From contig UCGV01000003.1 in assembly GCA_900471925.1 (NCBI GenBank), positions 186,001-250,000 of the forward strand: 64,000 nucleotides of DNA, read 5' to 3'. Below are positions 16,665-24,897 of this stretch, in pieces (the stretch's first letter is position 1; every line of letters starts with the position of its first letter). The DNA comes from Hyphomicrobiales bacterium (GTDB taxonomy: Bacteria > Pseudomonadota > Alphaproteobacteria > Rhizobiales > Rhizobiaceae). The notes beneath the pieces are model-generated. The model was not told where the DNA came from, ran no database searches, and worked only from the letters and a program-made list of their open reading frames with translations. A program made the translations under genes and the position numbers.

Positions 16665-17445
16665 CAGTCGTCTCCCCCGTTTAGGACCGCCAGCGCGGCA
16701 TCCTCCATGATGGCCATGTCAGCGAAGATCGACTCGCTCGAAAGGCGATGAGCGAGGCGAGCGGTGCAGCCAGCCCAATCGAGGCCAACCCACATGAAAC
16801 CAACCATCGAGCCGACGACACGCCACTGTGTGTCGCAGGCAAGGAACGCCATTAGCGAAGGCCAATTTGCGGACGCGATCGACATGAATTCATCTTCGGT
16901 TTCGGTAGTTTCGGCCGCAAACGCGACGCCCCATTGCTTGAACTGGGCGGCGGTCTCCTCGGCGATCGGCGTGGCCTTCGTCCGATCGGAGCGGCCGAGG
17001 CGCTGGTTTGCCCATGCCTCGGCCGCCTGTCTCAGTTTCCCAGGCGAGCCTTGTCCTGGTCGATCGCGTCTTGATAGGCGCGGTTGAGAGCCACGCGGAT
17101 GCGCTCCAGTTTCAGCGCAGCCGCAAAAGTCTCGTTGCTGAAGGGAATGACTTCGTCCTTCTCACCGATCACACCCCGCCAGTTTTTCACGACGCGCGTG
17201 AACGACGCCGTGTCGAATGCGTCCAGCTCGGCCTGGACGCGCTTGAGATTCTCCTCGCTCGGATCTGCCTCGGCGGTCTTGAGCAGCTCGACACGCATCG
17301 CGTCACGGTTTTTGGAATAGTCTCGATCGAGGATTTCGAGCTCGACCTCGAAGGTGTGCTCGACGAAGGAGCCCGGCTTTTCCGGATCGGGCTCGATCAC
17401 CTTCACCGGCCACCAGACAGTCAGATTTTGAACAAGCTTAAACAT
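16664..17445 (-). CDS. Tail assembly chaperone GT, made by -1 frameshift
   Basis: The first part is the G protein (17445 to about 17035). After a -1 slip on GGGAAAC the frame continues for about 124 residues to the stop at 16664: GKLRQAAEAWANQRLG..., then an acidic stretch and DEFMSIASANWPSLMAFL, ending MEDAALAVLNGGDD. That extension resembles DUF1799-type GT domains. No start codon with a good ribosome site is needed for it. Like lambda gpGT, the fusion would recruit tail tube subunits to the tape measure. The stop overlaps the tape-measure start. Confidence 0.75.
17032..17445 (-). CDS. Tail assembly chaperone G
   Basis: 137 residues between the tail tube and tape-measure genes. It opens MFKLVQNLTVWWPVKVIEP and is rich in charged helices, typical of tail chaperones that coat the tape measure and are absent from the mature tail. 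The last three sense codons are CTG GGA AAC before TGA and hold a perfect in-frame slippery heptamer, so a minor product should extend into the next frame. Confidence 0.8.
   Translation of the reverse strand: MFKLVQNLTVWWPVKVIEPDPEKPGSFVEHTFEVELEILDRDYSKNRDAMRVELLKTAEADPSEENLKRVQAELDAFDTASFTRVVKNWRGVIGEKDEVIPFSNETFAAALKLERIRVALNRAYQDAIDQDKARLGN
17035..17041 (-). other. Programmed -1 ribosomal frameshift site GGGAAAC
   Basis: The heptamer G GGA AAC fits X XXY YYZ in the zero frame, and TGA follows at once. Slipping back one base gives GGG AAA CTG, the exact frame that encodes the GT extension down to 16664. Lambda uses GGGAAAG at the same place. The downstream region can fold, but I cannot compute a structure. 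Confidence 0.75.
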
Positions 17446-17480
17446 GTGCCCTCTTCAAACGGCCTTTAAAGCCGCTTCGG

Positions 17481-18413
17481 TTACTTCACGGTGATGGTGA
17501 ACTCGTCGTTGCCGGTAGGCGGCGTGAACATCAGCGGAAGGGTATTGTTGACGATCTTCTGGCTCTCGCCGTAGGTCGGGCGGCCGATCTGGACGGCCGG
17601 CGCGTCGAACTTGAAGATGTTCCCGGCGACCGTGCCATGCTGCAGCGCCAGCACTCCGGTTTGATGGGTCCGGGAAATCGTGAACCAGTCCTTCGTCGCG
17701 AGCAGAACCGCTTCCATGGTCGCCGATCCGGTCATCAGGCGATCGACATGCTCGATGCTTTCCGAACCGATCAGGAACCGCGGCTCGATCTGGTTGGCCA
17801 GGTCGAAAGTGACGCCCTCGCAAGCACCGGTGAGCCCGAACAACGACAGCGTCGAATTGGCCTTGTTGACCGGCAGAGGTTTCTTGAACGCGGTCAGGGT
17901 CAGCGGCGCCGGAATAGCAGCGTCGGCGATCGTGCCGAGGAGGCCGGTCATGGTGAACTGCAGGCGCGGGATCTGAGCCGGACTGAAACCGAACTGCACC
18001 GTGCCGCGTGCGCCGAGCAGAATGTGGTTCACGCCATCGACGTTGAAATAGATGCTGACCGACTCCTGGGCCGACGAAATCGGCTTATACTGGACGTCGG
18101 TAGCGGCATTGATGACTTCCGCCATGGCGCAACCGCGAAGGAGCGGGCCATAGGCCGGTGCGGTGCCAGCTACGCCAGAACCGGCAATCTCGACATCGAA
18201 GGCGATGGTCGCATACGTCGTGGTCAGGATGACGCCCTGATGACCCATGTAAGGCAGCACCAGGTCGCGGGAAACCTCACTGCCAACCGAGGGCGTGAAG
18301 TTGACGTTGGTAGCCTGGATGGCATTGGCGGCACCAGTCGGAACGGCATCCGTGCCGTAGACCGTTTCCGGCTTCACCAGGAGCGCACGGTTTCTGAAAA
18401 AGCGCTTTGCCAT
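17481..18413 (-). CDS. Major tail tube protein
   Basis: 310 residues opening MAKRFFRNRALLVKPETVYGT, with the N-terminal pattern and length of transposable-siphovirus tail tube proteins and repeated beta-sheet segments throughout. No sheath gene is adjacent, so the tail should be non-contractile. It is followed by the G/GT chaperone after a 35-bp gap that contains cttcaaacggcc. The ATG directly abuts the stop of the 57-codon gene upstream. Confidence 0.8.
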   Translation of the reverse strand: MAKRFFRNRALLVKPETVYGTDAVPTGAANAIQATNVNFTPSVGSEVSRDLVLPYMGHQGVILTTTYATIAFDVEIAGSGVAGTAPAYGPLLRGCAMAEVINAATDVQYKPISSAQESVSIYFNVDGVNHILLGARGTVQFGFSPAQIPRLQFTMTGLLGTIADAAIPAPLTLTAFKKPLPVNKANSTLSLFGLTGACEGVTFDLANQIEPRFLIGSESIEHVDRLMTGSATMEAVLLATKDWFTISRTHQTGVLALQHGTVAGNIFKFDAPAVQIGRPTYGESQKIVNNTLPLMFTPPTGNDEFTITVK

Positions 18414-18587
18414 TTACTTGCTTCCCTTGCCCTTGCCGGCGCCCTCGGGCTGCGTTGCCGGTGCCTCTTCGGTTGTCTCGACCGGTACCGGATAGACCGT
18501 GTCCGGATGGTCCGTGCGCTGGCTGAGCTTCAGCGAGCCGTCCGCCTGGCGGATGTAAGAGCCACCTTTTCCTTCATGCTTTTCCAT
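18414..18587 (-). CDS. Small tail-region protein (Mu gp38-like position)
   Basis: 57 residues, opening MEKHEGKGGSYIRQADGSLK and ending in a Lys/Gly-rich GAGKGKGSK tail. The start overlaps the preceding stop (TGATG) and the stop abuts the tail tube ATG, so this is a real link in the operon despite its size. Mu and its relatives have a short gene of unknown function between the gp37-type gene and the sheath or tube gene, and this sits in that slot. Confidence 0.7.
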   Translation of the reverse strand: MEKHEGKGGSYIRQADGSLKLSQRTDHPDTVYPVPVETTEEAPATQPEGAGKGKGSK

Positions 18588-19006
18588 CAGTCCTGTTCCT
18601 CCAGGTAACGAGCTGAGCTGTAGACGTCCTCGAACCAGATCGTGCCGCTGATCGCCTGTTGAAGTTCGCCGGTGACGTGCTCCAGCGGATCGTCCAGGCC
18701 TTCAGCCATGAAACCGATCAGCTTGCGACGCACGTAGGCTTTGAGGTTTTCGATATCTTCCGCCGCTTCGAAATCGTCGGTACCGGACAGGTTCTCGGTG
18801 ATGATGACGACGCTGATATCGATCCCGCTGCGCTGCAGGATGCCGGTGATCCGATCGTTGGCTGCGGAGCGCTCGGACGCGATATAGACAAAGACAGCGG
18901 GAACCTGCAGAGGGCGGTCCTTCACGGCCGCGAGGCTACCGGCGCCGCCTGCAATGGCGAAGGGCGTTCCGGACTCGAGAAGGCGATCGATGATGCTCCT
19001 AATCAC
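18587..19006 (-). CDS. Tail terminator / gp37-like protein
   Basis: 139 residues similar in pattern to the Mu gp37 family, which occupies the tail-terminator position between head-tail joining proteins and the tube. It opens MIRSIIDRLLESG and has a central PLQVPAVFVYIASERS strand-loop. It overlaps the upstream morphogenesis gene by 4 bp and the small downstream gene by one base pattern (TGATG). Role inferred from family and order. Confidence 0.72.
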   Translation of the reverse strand: MIRSIIDRLLESGTPFAIAGGAGSLAAVKDRPLQVPAVFVYIASERSAANDRITGILQRSGIDISVVIITENLSGTDDFEAAEDIENLKAYVRRKLIGFMAEGLDDPLEHVTGELQQAISGTIWFEDVYSSARYLEEQD

Positions 19007-19572
19007 TGAGACTGCTCCTCAAGGTAATCCTGGCCGATCTGAAGGATCTCGCGGACGTCCTCGTTCGAAAATCCAAGATATGGCCGAGCGGGAATGGTGA
19101 TTGTGTGCTCGCCGATGGTGATGTTGCGGGCGACGCCGCCTTTGGTCCCGGCTTTGACGAAGCGCTGCCGGCCGCCGCGAACCTTCTTGAGCGTGGTGCG
19201 CTGGCTGCGGGCGAACTGTTGGATTTCTCCGCCGAGCTGATGGACGGCCGCATAGACAAGATTGGTCCCGACCTCGGCCGACAATTCGTCGGATCGCTCG
19301 CTGATGCTGCGATAGAGAGCCGTTGTGACACGCAGAATGTTCAAGGCTCCACGCTTGCGGCCGCGAGCAACCAGGCGGTTTTGTGTGCGTCGAGCGAGCG
19401 GCTTCCACCGTGCACCATCGGGACCGCTCTCCGTCTCGAAGCGCCGTTGGGTGCTCAAAAGCAGATAGGCCGCAATGAAAGACATTAGCTTTCCGGGATG
19501 CGTGGCGCGAAAGACAATGTTTTCGACTGCGGCCGAAGCCGTGTCGTCCAGGATGATCGGTGCGAACGCCAT
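19003..19572 (-). CDS. Phage virion morphogenesis protein (Mu G-like, tail completion)
   Basis: 189 residues. The segment WKPLARRTQNRLVARGRK...LNILRVTTALYRSI is characteristic of the Mu G / P2 S virion morphogenesis family, which acts in head-tail joining or tail completion. A Lys/Arg-rich middle is followed by the conserved IPARPYLGFS near the C-terminus. It overlaps both neighbouring genes. In Mu this gene follows F; here it lies after gp36, a common rearrangement. Confidence 0.82.
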   Translation of the reverse strand: MAFAPIILDDTASAAVENIVFRATHPGKLMSFIAAYLLLSTQRRFETESGPDGARWKPLARRTQNRLVARGRKRGALNILRVTTALYRSISERSDELSAEVGTNLVYAAVHQLGGEIQQFARSQRTTLKKVRGGRQRFVKAGTKGGVARNITIGEHTITIPARPYLGFSNEDVREILQIGQDYLEEQSQ

Positions 19573-20003
19573 CAGAGGTGCCTCAGGCTATCGCGCGTAA
19601 AGACGCGGTTGGCGGTGACAGCGCGGACAGAACCACCGCCATTCTGAGGCGCTGCCACACCTTCGGCTTCGAGGGTGACGAGGCCGTTGGAAACGCCTTC
19701 AAGCCACTTTTGAGCTTCACTGAAGGCACGCGTGATCGCGTCGTCCTTCTCGGCGGCTTTGCCGTGCAGATAGTAGCGGGCGATGTCGCAAGCGTATTTG
19801 ACCAGGATGGCCGGTACCGACGACAGCGGCAGGCGGTAGAGCTTCCCAACATAGCTGTCGATTAGCGCCGTCGCATCGGTGAGCGCGCGCGCGATCGGCG
19901 TCGGGTCGATGGTCGAAGCCGGCCGGTTGACCTTGTCGGTCAGCTGCACCAGCTCGGCCTCGCCGAAACGATCGATCAGATCCTGTTGGGAAGCGTAGGG
20001 CAT
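19572..20003 (-). CDS. Head-tail connector, DUF1320 (Mu gp36-like)
   Basis: 143 residues beginning MPYASQQDLIDRFGEAELVQLTD, the classic N-terminus of the DUF1320 family (Mu gp36). Helical content and ALIDSYVGKLYRLPL agree. Family members serve as head-completion or connector proteins. It shares its start region with the upstream stop and overlaps the downstream morphogenesis gene. Confidence 0.88.
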   Translation of the reverse strand: MPYASQQDLIDRFGEAELVQLTDKVNRPASTIDPTPIARALTDATALIDSYVGKLYRLPLSSVPAILVKYACDIARYYLHGKAAEKDDAITRAFSEAQKWLEGVSNGLVTLEAEGVAAPQNGGGSVRAVTANRVFTRDSLRHL

Positions 20004-20755
20004 CAGACGATCTCGACCGTCAGCATGGGTTCGGCCAGAAATGCCTCGATCTGGTCGGGTGTGAGTTCGCCTGGATAGAACCGATCGCCAGCTTTCGAGT
20101 GCGCCATGCCACCGCGCCGGAAGCCATCGATCTTGGACGTGACGCGGATAGCCGTGGCAACCGCAGGATCGACCGCCTCAAAAAACCCGAAGGTGAGCGG
20201 ATATGCCAGCTTGAACTCGTCTTTTGACATCATACCCCACGCGGGAGCCGCAACGGGGTTGGCCAGATCGCCAACCCCGATTTCCGCGGCCTCGTCGCTC
20301 TCGGGGGAATTATTGAGGTCACCAATCGCGGCATCGACCTTGCTCCAGCCAAGCAGGGCAAGTTCGTTCCGGATAATCTCCTCGGCACTGGTCATGCCGC
20401 TGGCGATGTCTGCCTGTTCTTCAGGCGTGAAGTTGAAACGCCCGAAAGCCGATGCTTCCACTTCCGGGGTTATGCCGGAGATGGCAGGTGTTGCCGCCTC
20501 GGCCGGAATGGCCTGGGTCGGTTCCATGTCCTCCGACGGTTTCACCAGCTCGACCGAAGTCTCGCCGGCAGCATCGCCGCTCTCTTCGCTGCGGGAATTG
20601 GTCCCGCCGGGCTCGCTCGTACCCGGCGGGGACACTGCTACGCTGTTGGCGTCGGCAGTGCCGGGCTCCGAATGGACATCGAGTTCCGTCGTGGTGGACG
20701 CAGCCGAAGCATTGGTCGGAGCCGTGGATCTGGATCTGTTCTTTGAAGACGTCAT
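20003..20755 (-). CDS. Phage head-region protein, HI1506/gp35-like C-terminus
   Basis: 250 residues. The first 100 are Ser/Thr/Pro/Glu-rich and look disordered. The C-terminal part has a LEM/HeH-like pattern (FNFTPEEQADIA) and a domain, MAHSKAGDRFYPGELTPDQIEAFLAEP (read in parts), that matches the Mu gp35/HI1506 type. The start at 20755 is chosen for GAAGGAC just upstream; an ATG at 20842 would lie inside a strong hairpin that probably ends the capsid transcript. Placed between major head and gp36 genes, it is probably a minor head protein. Confidence 0.7.
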   Translation of the reverse strand: MTSSKNRSRSTAPTNASAASTTTELDVHSEPGTADANSVAVSPPGTSEPGGTNSRSEESGDAAGETSVELVKPSEDMEPTQAIPAEAATPAISGITPEVEASAFGRFNFTPEEQADIASGMTSAEEIIRNELALLGWSKVDAAIGDLNNSPESDEAAEIGVGDLANPVAAPAWGMMSKDEFKLAYPLTFGFFEAVDPAVATAIRVTSKIDGFRRGGMAHSKAGDRFYPGELTPDQIEAFLAEPMLTVEIV

Positions 20756-20810
20756 TAAACTGTCCTTCGGGAGTTGCGAAGAGGATCGCCATCGATCCCC
20801 TGCGAAATTC

Positions 20811-20836
20811 CCGCCCGGCGGGAAGATGCCGGGCGG
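20811..20836 (-). terminator. Hairpin after the major head gene
   Basis: CCGCCCGG pairs perfectly with CCGGGCGG across a 10-base loop; read leftward, gaattt follows. It lies between the capsid stop and the next start and may attenuate transcription to keep capsid mRNA most abundant. It lacks a long T-run. Confidence 0.4.
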
Positions 20837-20855
20837 AAGCAAGCTGGCGGGTCCG

Positions 20856-21752
20856 CTATGCCAGCCAGGGAACCATCAGAACTTCGGCGGTGTTGGCCCA
20901 CGGGTTGCTTTCGCCGCCGTTGACCAGGACGCTCTGGACGATGCGCTTGGCCGCGCCTTCGAGGCTCGGGCCGACGACCAGCAAGTTCGGGTTGAGGCCG
21001 AGCGGGCGGCCATAGTCGCCCTTCATGCCGGTCAATGCGGCGCGAGCGGCCTCATAGTGGGCAACGTCGAGCGTCTGCTTGGAGCCCCAGGCTTGCTGCC
21101 AGAAACCGAAGCCGACCTGGCAACGGCCATCGATGCCGTAGACGAATTCCTTACGGGTGAAGACGTTGTCGTCTTCTTCCTTGTCCTTGCTGACAAGGTT
21201 CGTGAACGGCTTGCGGCTCTGGAAGATCATCGGCTTCAGCGGCCGGGAAACGTCCATCAGGAACCAGGGCGCACCATTGCCGCCGTCAGTGTTGGCGACG
21301 GAGACGGTGTTGCCCTTCTCGTCGAGAACCGGGTGATCGACATCGAAGAAATACTGGCCGTCATAGCAGTTGGACGAGAAGCCGAGCTTCATCAGCGCGA
21401 AGACGAGCTCGTCCGGGAACGTGATTGCCGAGCTGCCGAGTTCTTCGAACAGGGGACCATAGATGCCGAGGTTGTCGTCGCTGATGTCATCGCGATCGAC
21501 GGAGATGGTGTTTTCGTAGGACTTGTTCTTCAGCGTGTAGCCGCTTTTCGACATCGCGTTGATAACGCGATCGCCGATCCATTCGCGGAAGCGCGGCGCC
21601 TTGCCGAGCCAGCCGTATTCGTTGCTCGACGTCGTCGAGTTAACAACCGTCGCAACGCGCAGATACTGAGACGCGGCAACGCCGAGGCCGCGTTGAAAGG
21701 CGGCATTGAAGCCGACGCCGGCGGCGCGAAGATTTACAGCATTAATTTCCAT
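20856..21752 (-). CDS. Major head (capsid) protein, Mu T-like
   Basis: 298 residues beginning MEINAVNLRAAGVGFNAAFQ, the characteristic start of Mu gpT-type major head subunits (FNAAFQRGL). The conserved WLGKAPRFREWIGDRVI and NTISVDRDDISDD segments follow, and the full length is normal. It is preceded by protease/scaffold and decoration genes, as in Mu, and followed by a stable hairpin. It should form the icosahedral shell. Confidence 0.9.
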   Translation of the reverse strand: MEINAVNLRAAGVGFNAAFQRGLGVAASQYLRVATVVNSTTSSNEYGWLGKAPRFREWIGDRVINAMSKSGYTLKNKSYENTISVDRDDISDDNLGIYGPLFEELGSSAITFPDELVFALMKLGFSSNCYDGQYFFDVDHPVLDEKGNTVSVANTDGGNGAPWFLMDVSRPLKPMIFQSRKPFTNLVSKDKEEDDNVFTRKEFVYGIDGRCQVGFGFWQQAWGSKQTLDVAHYEAARAALTGMKGDYGRPLGLNPNLLVVGPSLEGAAKRIVQSVLVNGGESNPWANTAEVLMVPWLA

Positions 21753-21764
21753 CGAGAGGAGCCC

Positions 21765-22175
21765 TTACGTGTGAGTGACCCAGACACCGATGTCATCGAC
21801 GTCGGCGATCTTGCCGACGACAGACCGGGTGCCGCCGCCATTGGTTTTCGCGACGGTCTGGTCGTCCACGCCATAAGCGTCGGAGCCGATATCGGCGCGG
21901 GTGATGAGATCGGTGGAGGTGGAGTTGTTCCAACGGAACGTGCCCAGCTCCTGTTCGCCGGTCTGGTCGCCAGCGGCACCGGTGGAGTTATCCACCTGCT
22001 TGGCGGTGCGTGCCGCACCCTTCAGCGTGGTGGAAGCCGTGACGGCAACGAGGTTACCGGCGGCATTGATGGCGGACATGCCGCCAGCAAAGAGTTTCGT
22101 GGCGGCGGCGAGCGGCACGTGACGGGTCGTCCGATCACGGCGCGGCGTGTTGCGATCTGCGGAAAGTGGGGTCAA
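21765..22175 (-). CDS. Head decoration protein
   Basis: 136 residues between the protease/scaffold gene (4-bp overlap) and the major head gene (12-bp gap). The central QVDNSTGAAGDQTGEQELGTFRWN and later DDIGVWVTHT segments resemble capsid decoration proteins in this slot of transposable phages. The protein is Gly/Ala/Thr-rich with no membrane segment. Role inferred from family pattern and position. Confidence 0.7.
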   Translation of the reverse strand: MTPLSADRNTPRRDRTTRHVPLAAATKLFAGGMSAINAAGNLVAVTASTTLKGAARTAKQVDNSTGAAGDQTGEQELGTFRWNNSTSTDLITRADIGSDAYGVDDQTVAKTNGGGTRSVVGKIADVDDIGVWVTHT

Positions 22176-22804
22176 CGGCTTGCCTCCTGGTTGGCCTTGG
22201 ACTTCTTCATGTCCTCGGCGCTGAGACCCATCTGCCGCATGACGGCGACTTCAGCGTCATCCAGCTCGACGGTCGCCGACGTGGTCGGCGGGTTGGCCGA
22301 AGCACGCTGCGCCGAAGTGAGGACGGGCGCCTTGCCGGTGAAGTCGGCAAAGGCCTTTGGGTCGGCCTTATGGAGCGAGATGCCCCATTCCCTCAGTGAG
22401 GGAGCCAGCTTGCCATCCCTGATCGCTTCGCCAACGGCGGTTTCAGCATCGGTGTCAGCGTTGCGGGAAATGAGGGACTTGATGTCGGCCTGCATGGCCT
22501 GCACCTGGGCGATCGGCACATACTTCGTCGGATCGACGGTGCCGGCAGTCTGGGCCGACTGGAATGCGGCGACGATCTGATCGATCGTGGCATTCTCGGC
22601 CTGGCCGGCGGCGATCGCGATCTTCTTGCGATCGGCAATGGCGGACTGGACGGCCGTGGCGATCGCCTCAGACTTTGCGTCCTTCGTCAGACCGGCAGCA
22701 ACGGCAATGGCCGTCGAGCTGGTCAGCAGCGAGTTGATGGCGATCAGCACATCACTCTCGCTGGCGCCATCGGCAAGTTCGAGGGCGGCGAGTATCTGTT
22801 TCAT
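22172..22804 (-). CDS. Nested scaffold protein (Mu Z-like), in-frame internal start
   Basis: An in-frame ATG at 22804 (MKQILAALELADGASESD) is preceded by CAGAGGTATCC, a good ribosome-binding site 6 bases away. Translation from here gives about 210 residues made only of the helical scaffold half of the protease gene. Mu expresses its scaffold Z from inside gene I in the same way. Inferred from the sequence and the Mu precedent. Confidence 0.6.
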   Translation of the reverse strand: MKQILAALELADGASESDVLIAINSLLTSSTAIAVAAGLTKDAKSEAIATAVQSAIADRKKIAIAAGQAENATIDQIVAAFQSAQTAGTVDPTKYVPIAQVQAMQADIKSLISRNADTDAETAVGEAIRDGKLAPSLREWGISLHKADPKAFADFTGKAPVLTSAQRASANPPTTSATVELDDAEVAVMRQMGLSAEDMKKSKANQEASR

Positions 22805-23323
22805 GGATACCTCTGTTCGGTTGGCTGCTGAAAAAATCGAGTGGGCAGAGACTTCACCGAGGTCGAGGTTCGGTGAATTGGTGAGCGCCACGTTCTGAAG
22901 CGCGAGGATGTCGCCGTCTTTGGTGTGGAAATAGACCGGCGACAGATACCGATATTCCTTGGCGTCGATCAGCGCGGCAGCCGCAGCCGTCCATTCGACC
23001 CGGCCATAGAAACCATCGGCACGGCCTTCGACTTCCTTGATCCAGCCGGATGCCGGCGCGGGCTTGCCGTTCTCTTGTGACTTGAGGCTCTGATGCTCAT
23101 AGTCGATGACGATATCGGTCTGGCCGTGGTAGCGCCTGGTCATGTCGGCAATGCGCTTAAGGCTCGTCTCGTCGCCGGCATTATAGGGACCGCGACCATC
23201 GCGACCGTAGAACGTGCCGGCCGAGAAGAGCTTGATCCAGATGCCGTCAGGGCTCGCTGCCGAAATATCGACGACGTGAGCAGACAGCAGGGAAGCTGCG
23301 AGAAGAGCGAGAGCGTTTTCCAT
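22172..23323 (-). CDS. Prohead protease fused to scaffold (Mu I-like)
   Basis: 383 residues. The N-terminal half matches the Mu gpI protease: IWIKLFSAGTFYGRDGRGPY, then TDIVIDYEHQSLKS, where the conserved His is probably catalytic, and YLSPVYFHTKDG. The C-terminal half is Ala-rich and helical and acts as scaffold. The family matures proheads by cleaving scaffold. An internal start at 22804 should give the scaffold alone. A 354-bp gene-free gap lies upstream and may hold its own promoter. Confidence 0.88.
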   Translation of the reverse strand: MENALALLAASLLSAHVVDISAASPDGIWIKLFSAGTFYGRDGRGPYNAGDETSLKRIADMTRRYHGQTDIVIDYEHQSLKSQENGKPAPASGWIKEVEGRADGFYGRVEWTAAAAALIDAKEYRYLSPVYFHTKDGDILALQNVALTNSPNLDLGEVSAHSIFSAANRTEVSMKQILAALELADGASESDVLIAINSLLTSSTAIAVAAGLTKDAKSEAIATAVQSAIADRKKIAIAAGQAENATIDQIVAAFQSAQTAGTVDPTKYVPIAQVQAMQADIKSLISRNADTDAETAVGEAIRDGKLAPSLREWGISLHKADPKAFADFTGKAPVLTSAQRASANPPTTSATVELDDAEVAVMRQMGLSAEDMKKSKANQEASR

Positions 23324-23677
23324 GGGCCGACAATGCCAGTCGGCCCCAGCCCAAAAAATTCCCTGAGACGTGGGATGGGATCAGATCAAACGCTGATGGG
23401 GATGATTGAGAAGGTAGCTCGCGCAGATCCGATGGGCAATGCCGGAAGGGATCGAAATTTGAAGCCGTTTTGAAGCCCGTGGACGCGTTTCAGGGGTATG
23501 GCGGCCATAACCGGCCGTCCGAGGGGGTGCAAACGCGTCTACGCCCGAAATTTGAAGACTGCGTTTCAAGATGCTATACTGGCCTCGTGCGCGTGACACG
23601 GTGATATTCTCGCGGCCGTGGCACCATCTTTGGATGGGAGCATCATGTAGGGTTCACGCGAGGCCCTACCGCGCACG
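23324..23677. other. Gene-free gap between the F-like and protease genes
   Basis: This is the longest non-coding stretch in the late region. I find no convincing gene on either strand. It holds two TTGAAG hexamers 11 bp apart (23459 and 23470), a second TTTGAAG-rich patch near 23553, and a TATACT box at 23575 on the + strand. Together these suggest promoter or regulator-binding DNA controlling the head genes, but no site can be named. Confidence 0.45.
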
Positions 23678-24895
23678 TCACTCCCCTCTTCGATCAAAGA
23701 TAATCTTGGCGCCTGGTCGTGCAAGGATCGCCGGAATGCGGTCTTCGGTCGTAAACCGGAAGCTCGTCAGGAATGCTGCCTTCCTGCTCTTCGTCGATTT
23801 GACGACAGCATGCAGCCAGCGCCCCGTCGCCAGTCGAAGGAAGACGATGGATAGTGGGCCATCCTGGACGGCGACCGTCGCCTCTGCAAACAGTGACGGC
23901 AGTAACCGGTAATCATCGACCGTCAGCTCCGGATGACGTGTCTTCTGCTTGACCATCGTCTCGGCCGACAAAAGCGCAACGCTGGAATCGATATCAAGCG
24001 CCTGGGCGACCTCGGGCGCGATCGCCATGACCGGCATGCTTCCCTGCGGCCGATCGATGAAGCGGGCAAAGGCGCTGCTCGCCACACGCTCCTGGACCGC
24101 CGCGTCCACCAGCTCGGGCGGCGCGTCGGCGACCTTCTCGGCGATCGCTTGGTTGACGCGCGCCTCGTAGCCGGCTCGTCCCGGATTGTAGGCCCAGCCC
24201 GGATCGATGCCGTCAGGAACGCGCATGATCTCGCCGGTGCGTTTGTTGACGAAGTTCCGGAAGCTGTCTTCGATCGGTTCGAATTTCAAAACTTCGCCCT
24301 GGCGCTGCAGACGCTCGATGTCGCGTTGCGACAGGCTCTGCAGGGTGCAGCGGCAATTCCAGCCGCACGGCGGGGCCCACATGTCCCAATAGGGATGGTC
24401 GACGGGCAGAACGAGATTGTGCCTGGCGCGGTGGGCCGGCCGGGTCCGATCGTCGAGCAGCGCGACATAACGCAGATAGGGCCGAGCCGCCTTGTTGCGC
24501 TCGAAGCCCGCCCAATGGCCGGCGGCATAAGAGACGCGCATGTTGGTATCGAAGATCCGCTTCAGCCGGCTCGTGCTGCCGAGCTGGGCCGCGACCAGGT
24601 CGCCGGTACCGGGATCTTCGACGAGCTGCTTGCCCCACCATCCCTTTGCCTGGAGAACTGGCTTGAGGTCTTTGGAGAAGTCGCGGACGGTTCTCCCCTC
24701 CTTCAAAGCCTTTTCAAGGGCGTCGGAAATGTCCGTCAAGATGTCGAACCCGGCCGACTTCGCGACCGTGAACATGGTCGCATGATCTTCCTGCCAAGCG
24801 TCCTGCCAGGAGAAGGTTTCGACGAGGTTCGGCTTGCGCCGGTCGAAGGCGGCAATCGCATCGGCGGGAGGGAGCGGCTTCAGCTCGACAACCAA
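23678..24895 (-). CDS. Head morphogenesis protein (Mu F-like, SPP1 gp7 family)
   Basis: 405 residues with a TTG start at 24895, two bases after the portal stop. The minor head domain is recognisable: SRLKRIFDTNMRVSYAAGHW, then a zinc-ribbon-like DRTRPAHRARHNLVLP...WAPPCGWNCRCTLQSLSQRD (read in parts), the hallmark of SPP1 gp7 / Mu F proteins. It is packaged in few copies and helps assemble the head around the portal. The C-terminal 150 residues form a separate domain I cannot assign. Confidence 0.86.
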   Translation of the reverse strand: MVVELKPLPPADAIAAFDRRKPNLVETFSWQDAWQEDHATMFTVAKSAGFDILTDISDALEKALKEGRTVRDFSKDLKPVLQAKGWWGKQLVEDPGTGDLVAAQLGSTSRLKRIFDTNMRVSYAAGHWAGFERNKAARPYLRYVALLDDRTRPAHRARHNLVLPVDHPYWDMWAPPCGWNCRCTLQSLSQRDIERLQRQGEVLKFEPIEDSFRNFVNKRTGEIMRVPDGIDPGWAYNPGRAGYEARVNQAIAEKVADAPPELVDAAVQERVASSAFARFIDRPQGSMPVMAIAPEVAQALDIDSSVALLSAETMVKQKTRHPELTVDDYRLLPSLFAEATVAVQDGPLSIVFLRLATGRWLHAVVKSTKSRKAAFLTSFRFTTEDRIPAILARPGAKIIFDRRGE

Positions 24896-24897
24896 GA

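Noticed and set aside
16664..16885. Independent 73-residue gene starting at 16885
   Set aside because: The frame stays open upstream to the GGGAAAC slip site, and its full length matches a GT extension, so frameshifting explains it better.
23381..23599. 72-residue leftward frame in the gap before the protease gene
   Set aside because: No ribosome site, no neighbour overlap as all real genes here have, and Arg/Pro-rich shadow-like composition.
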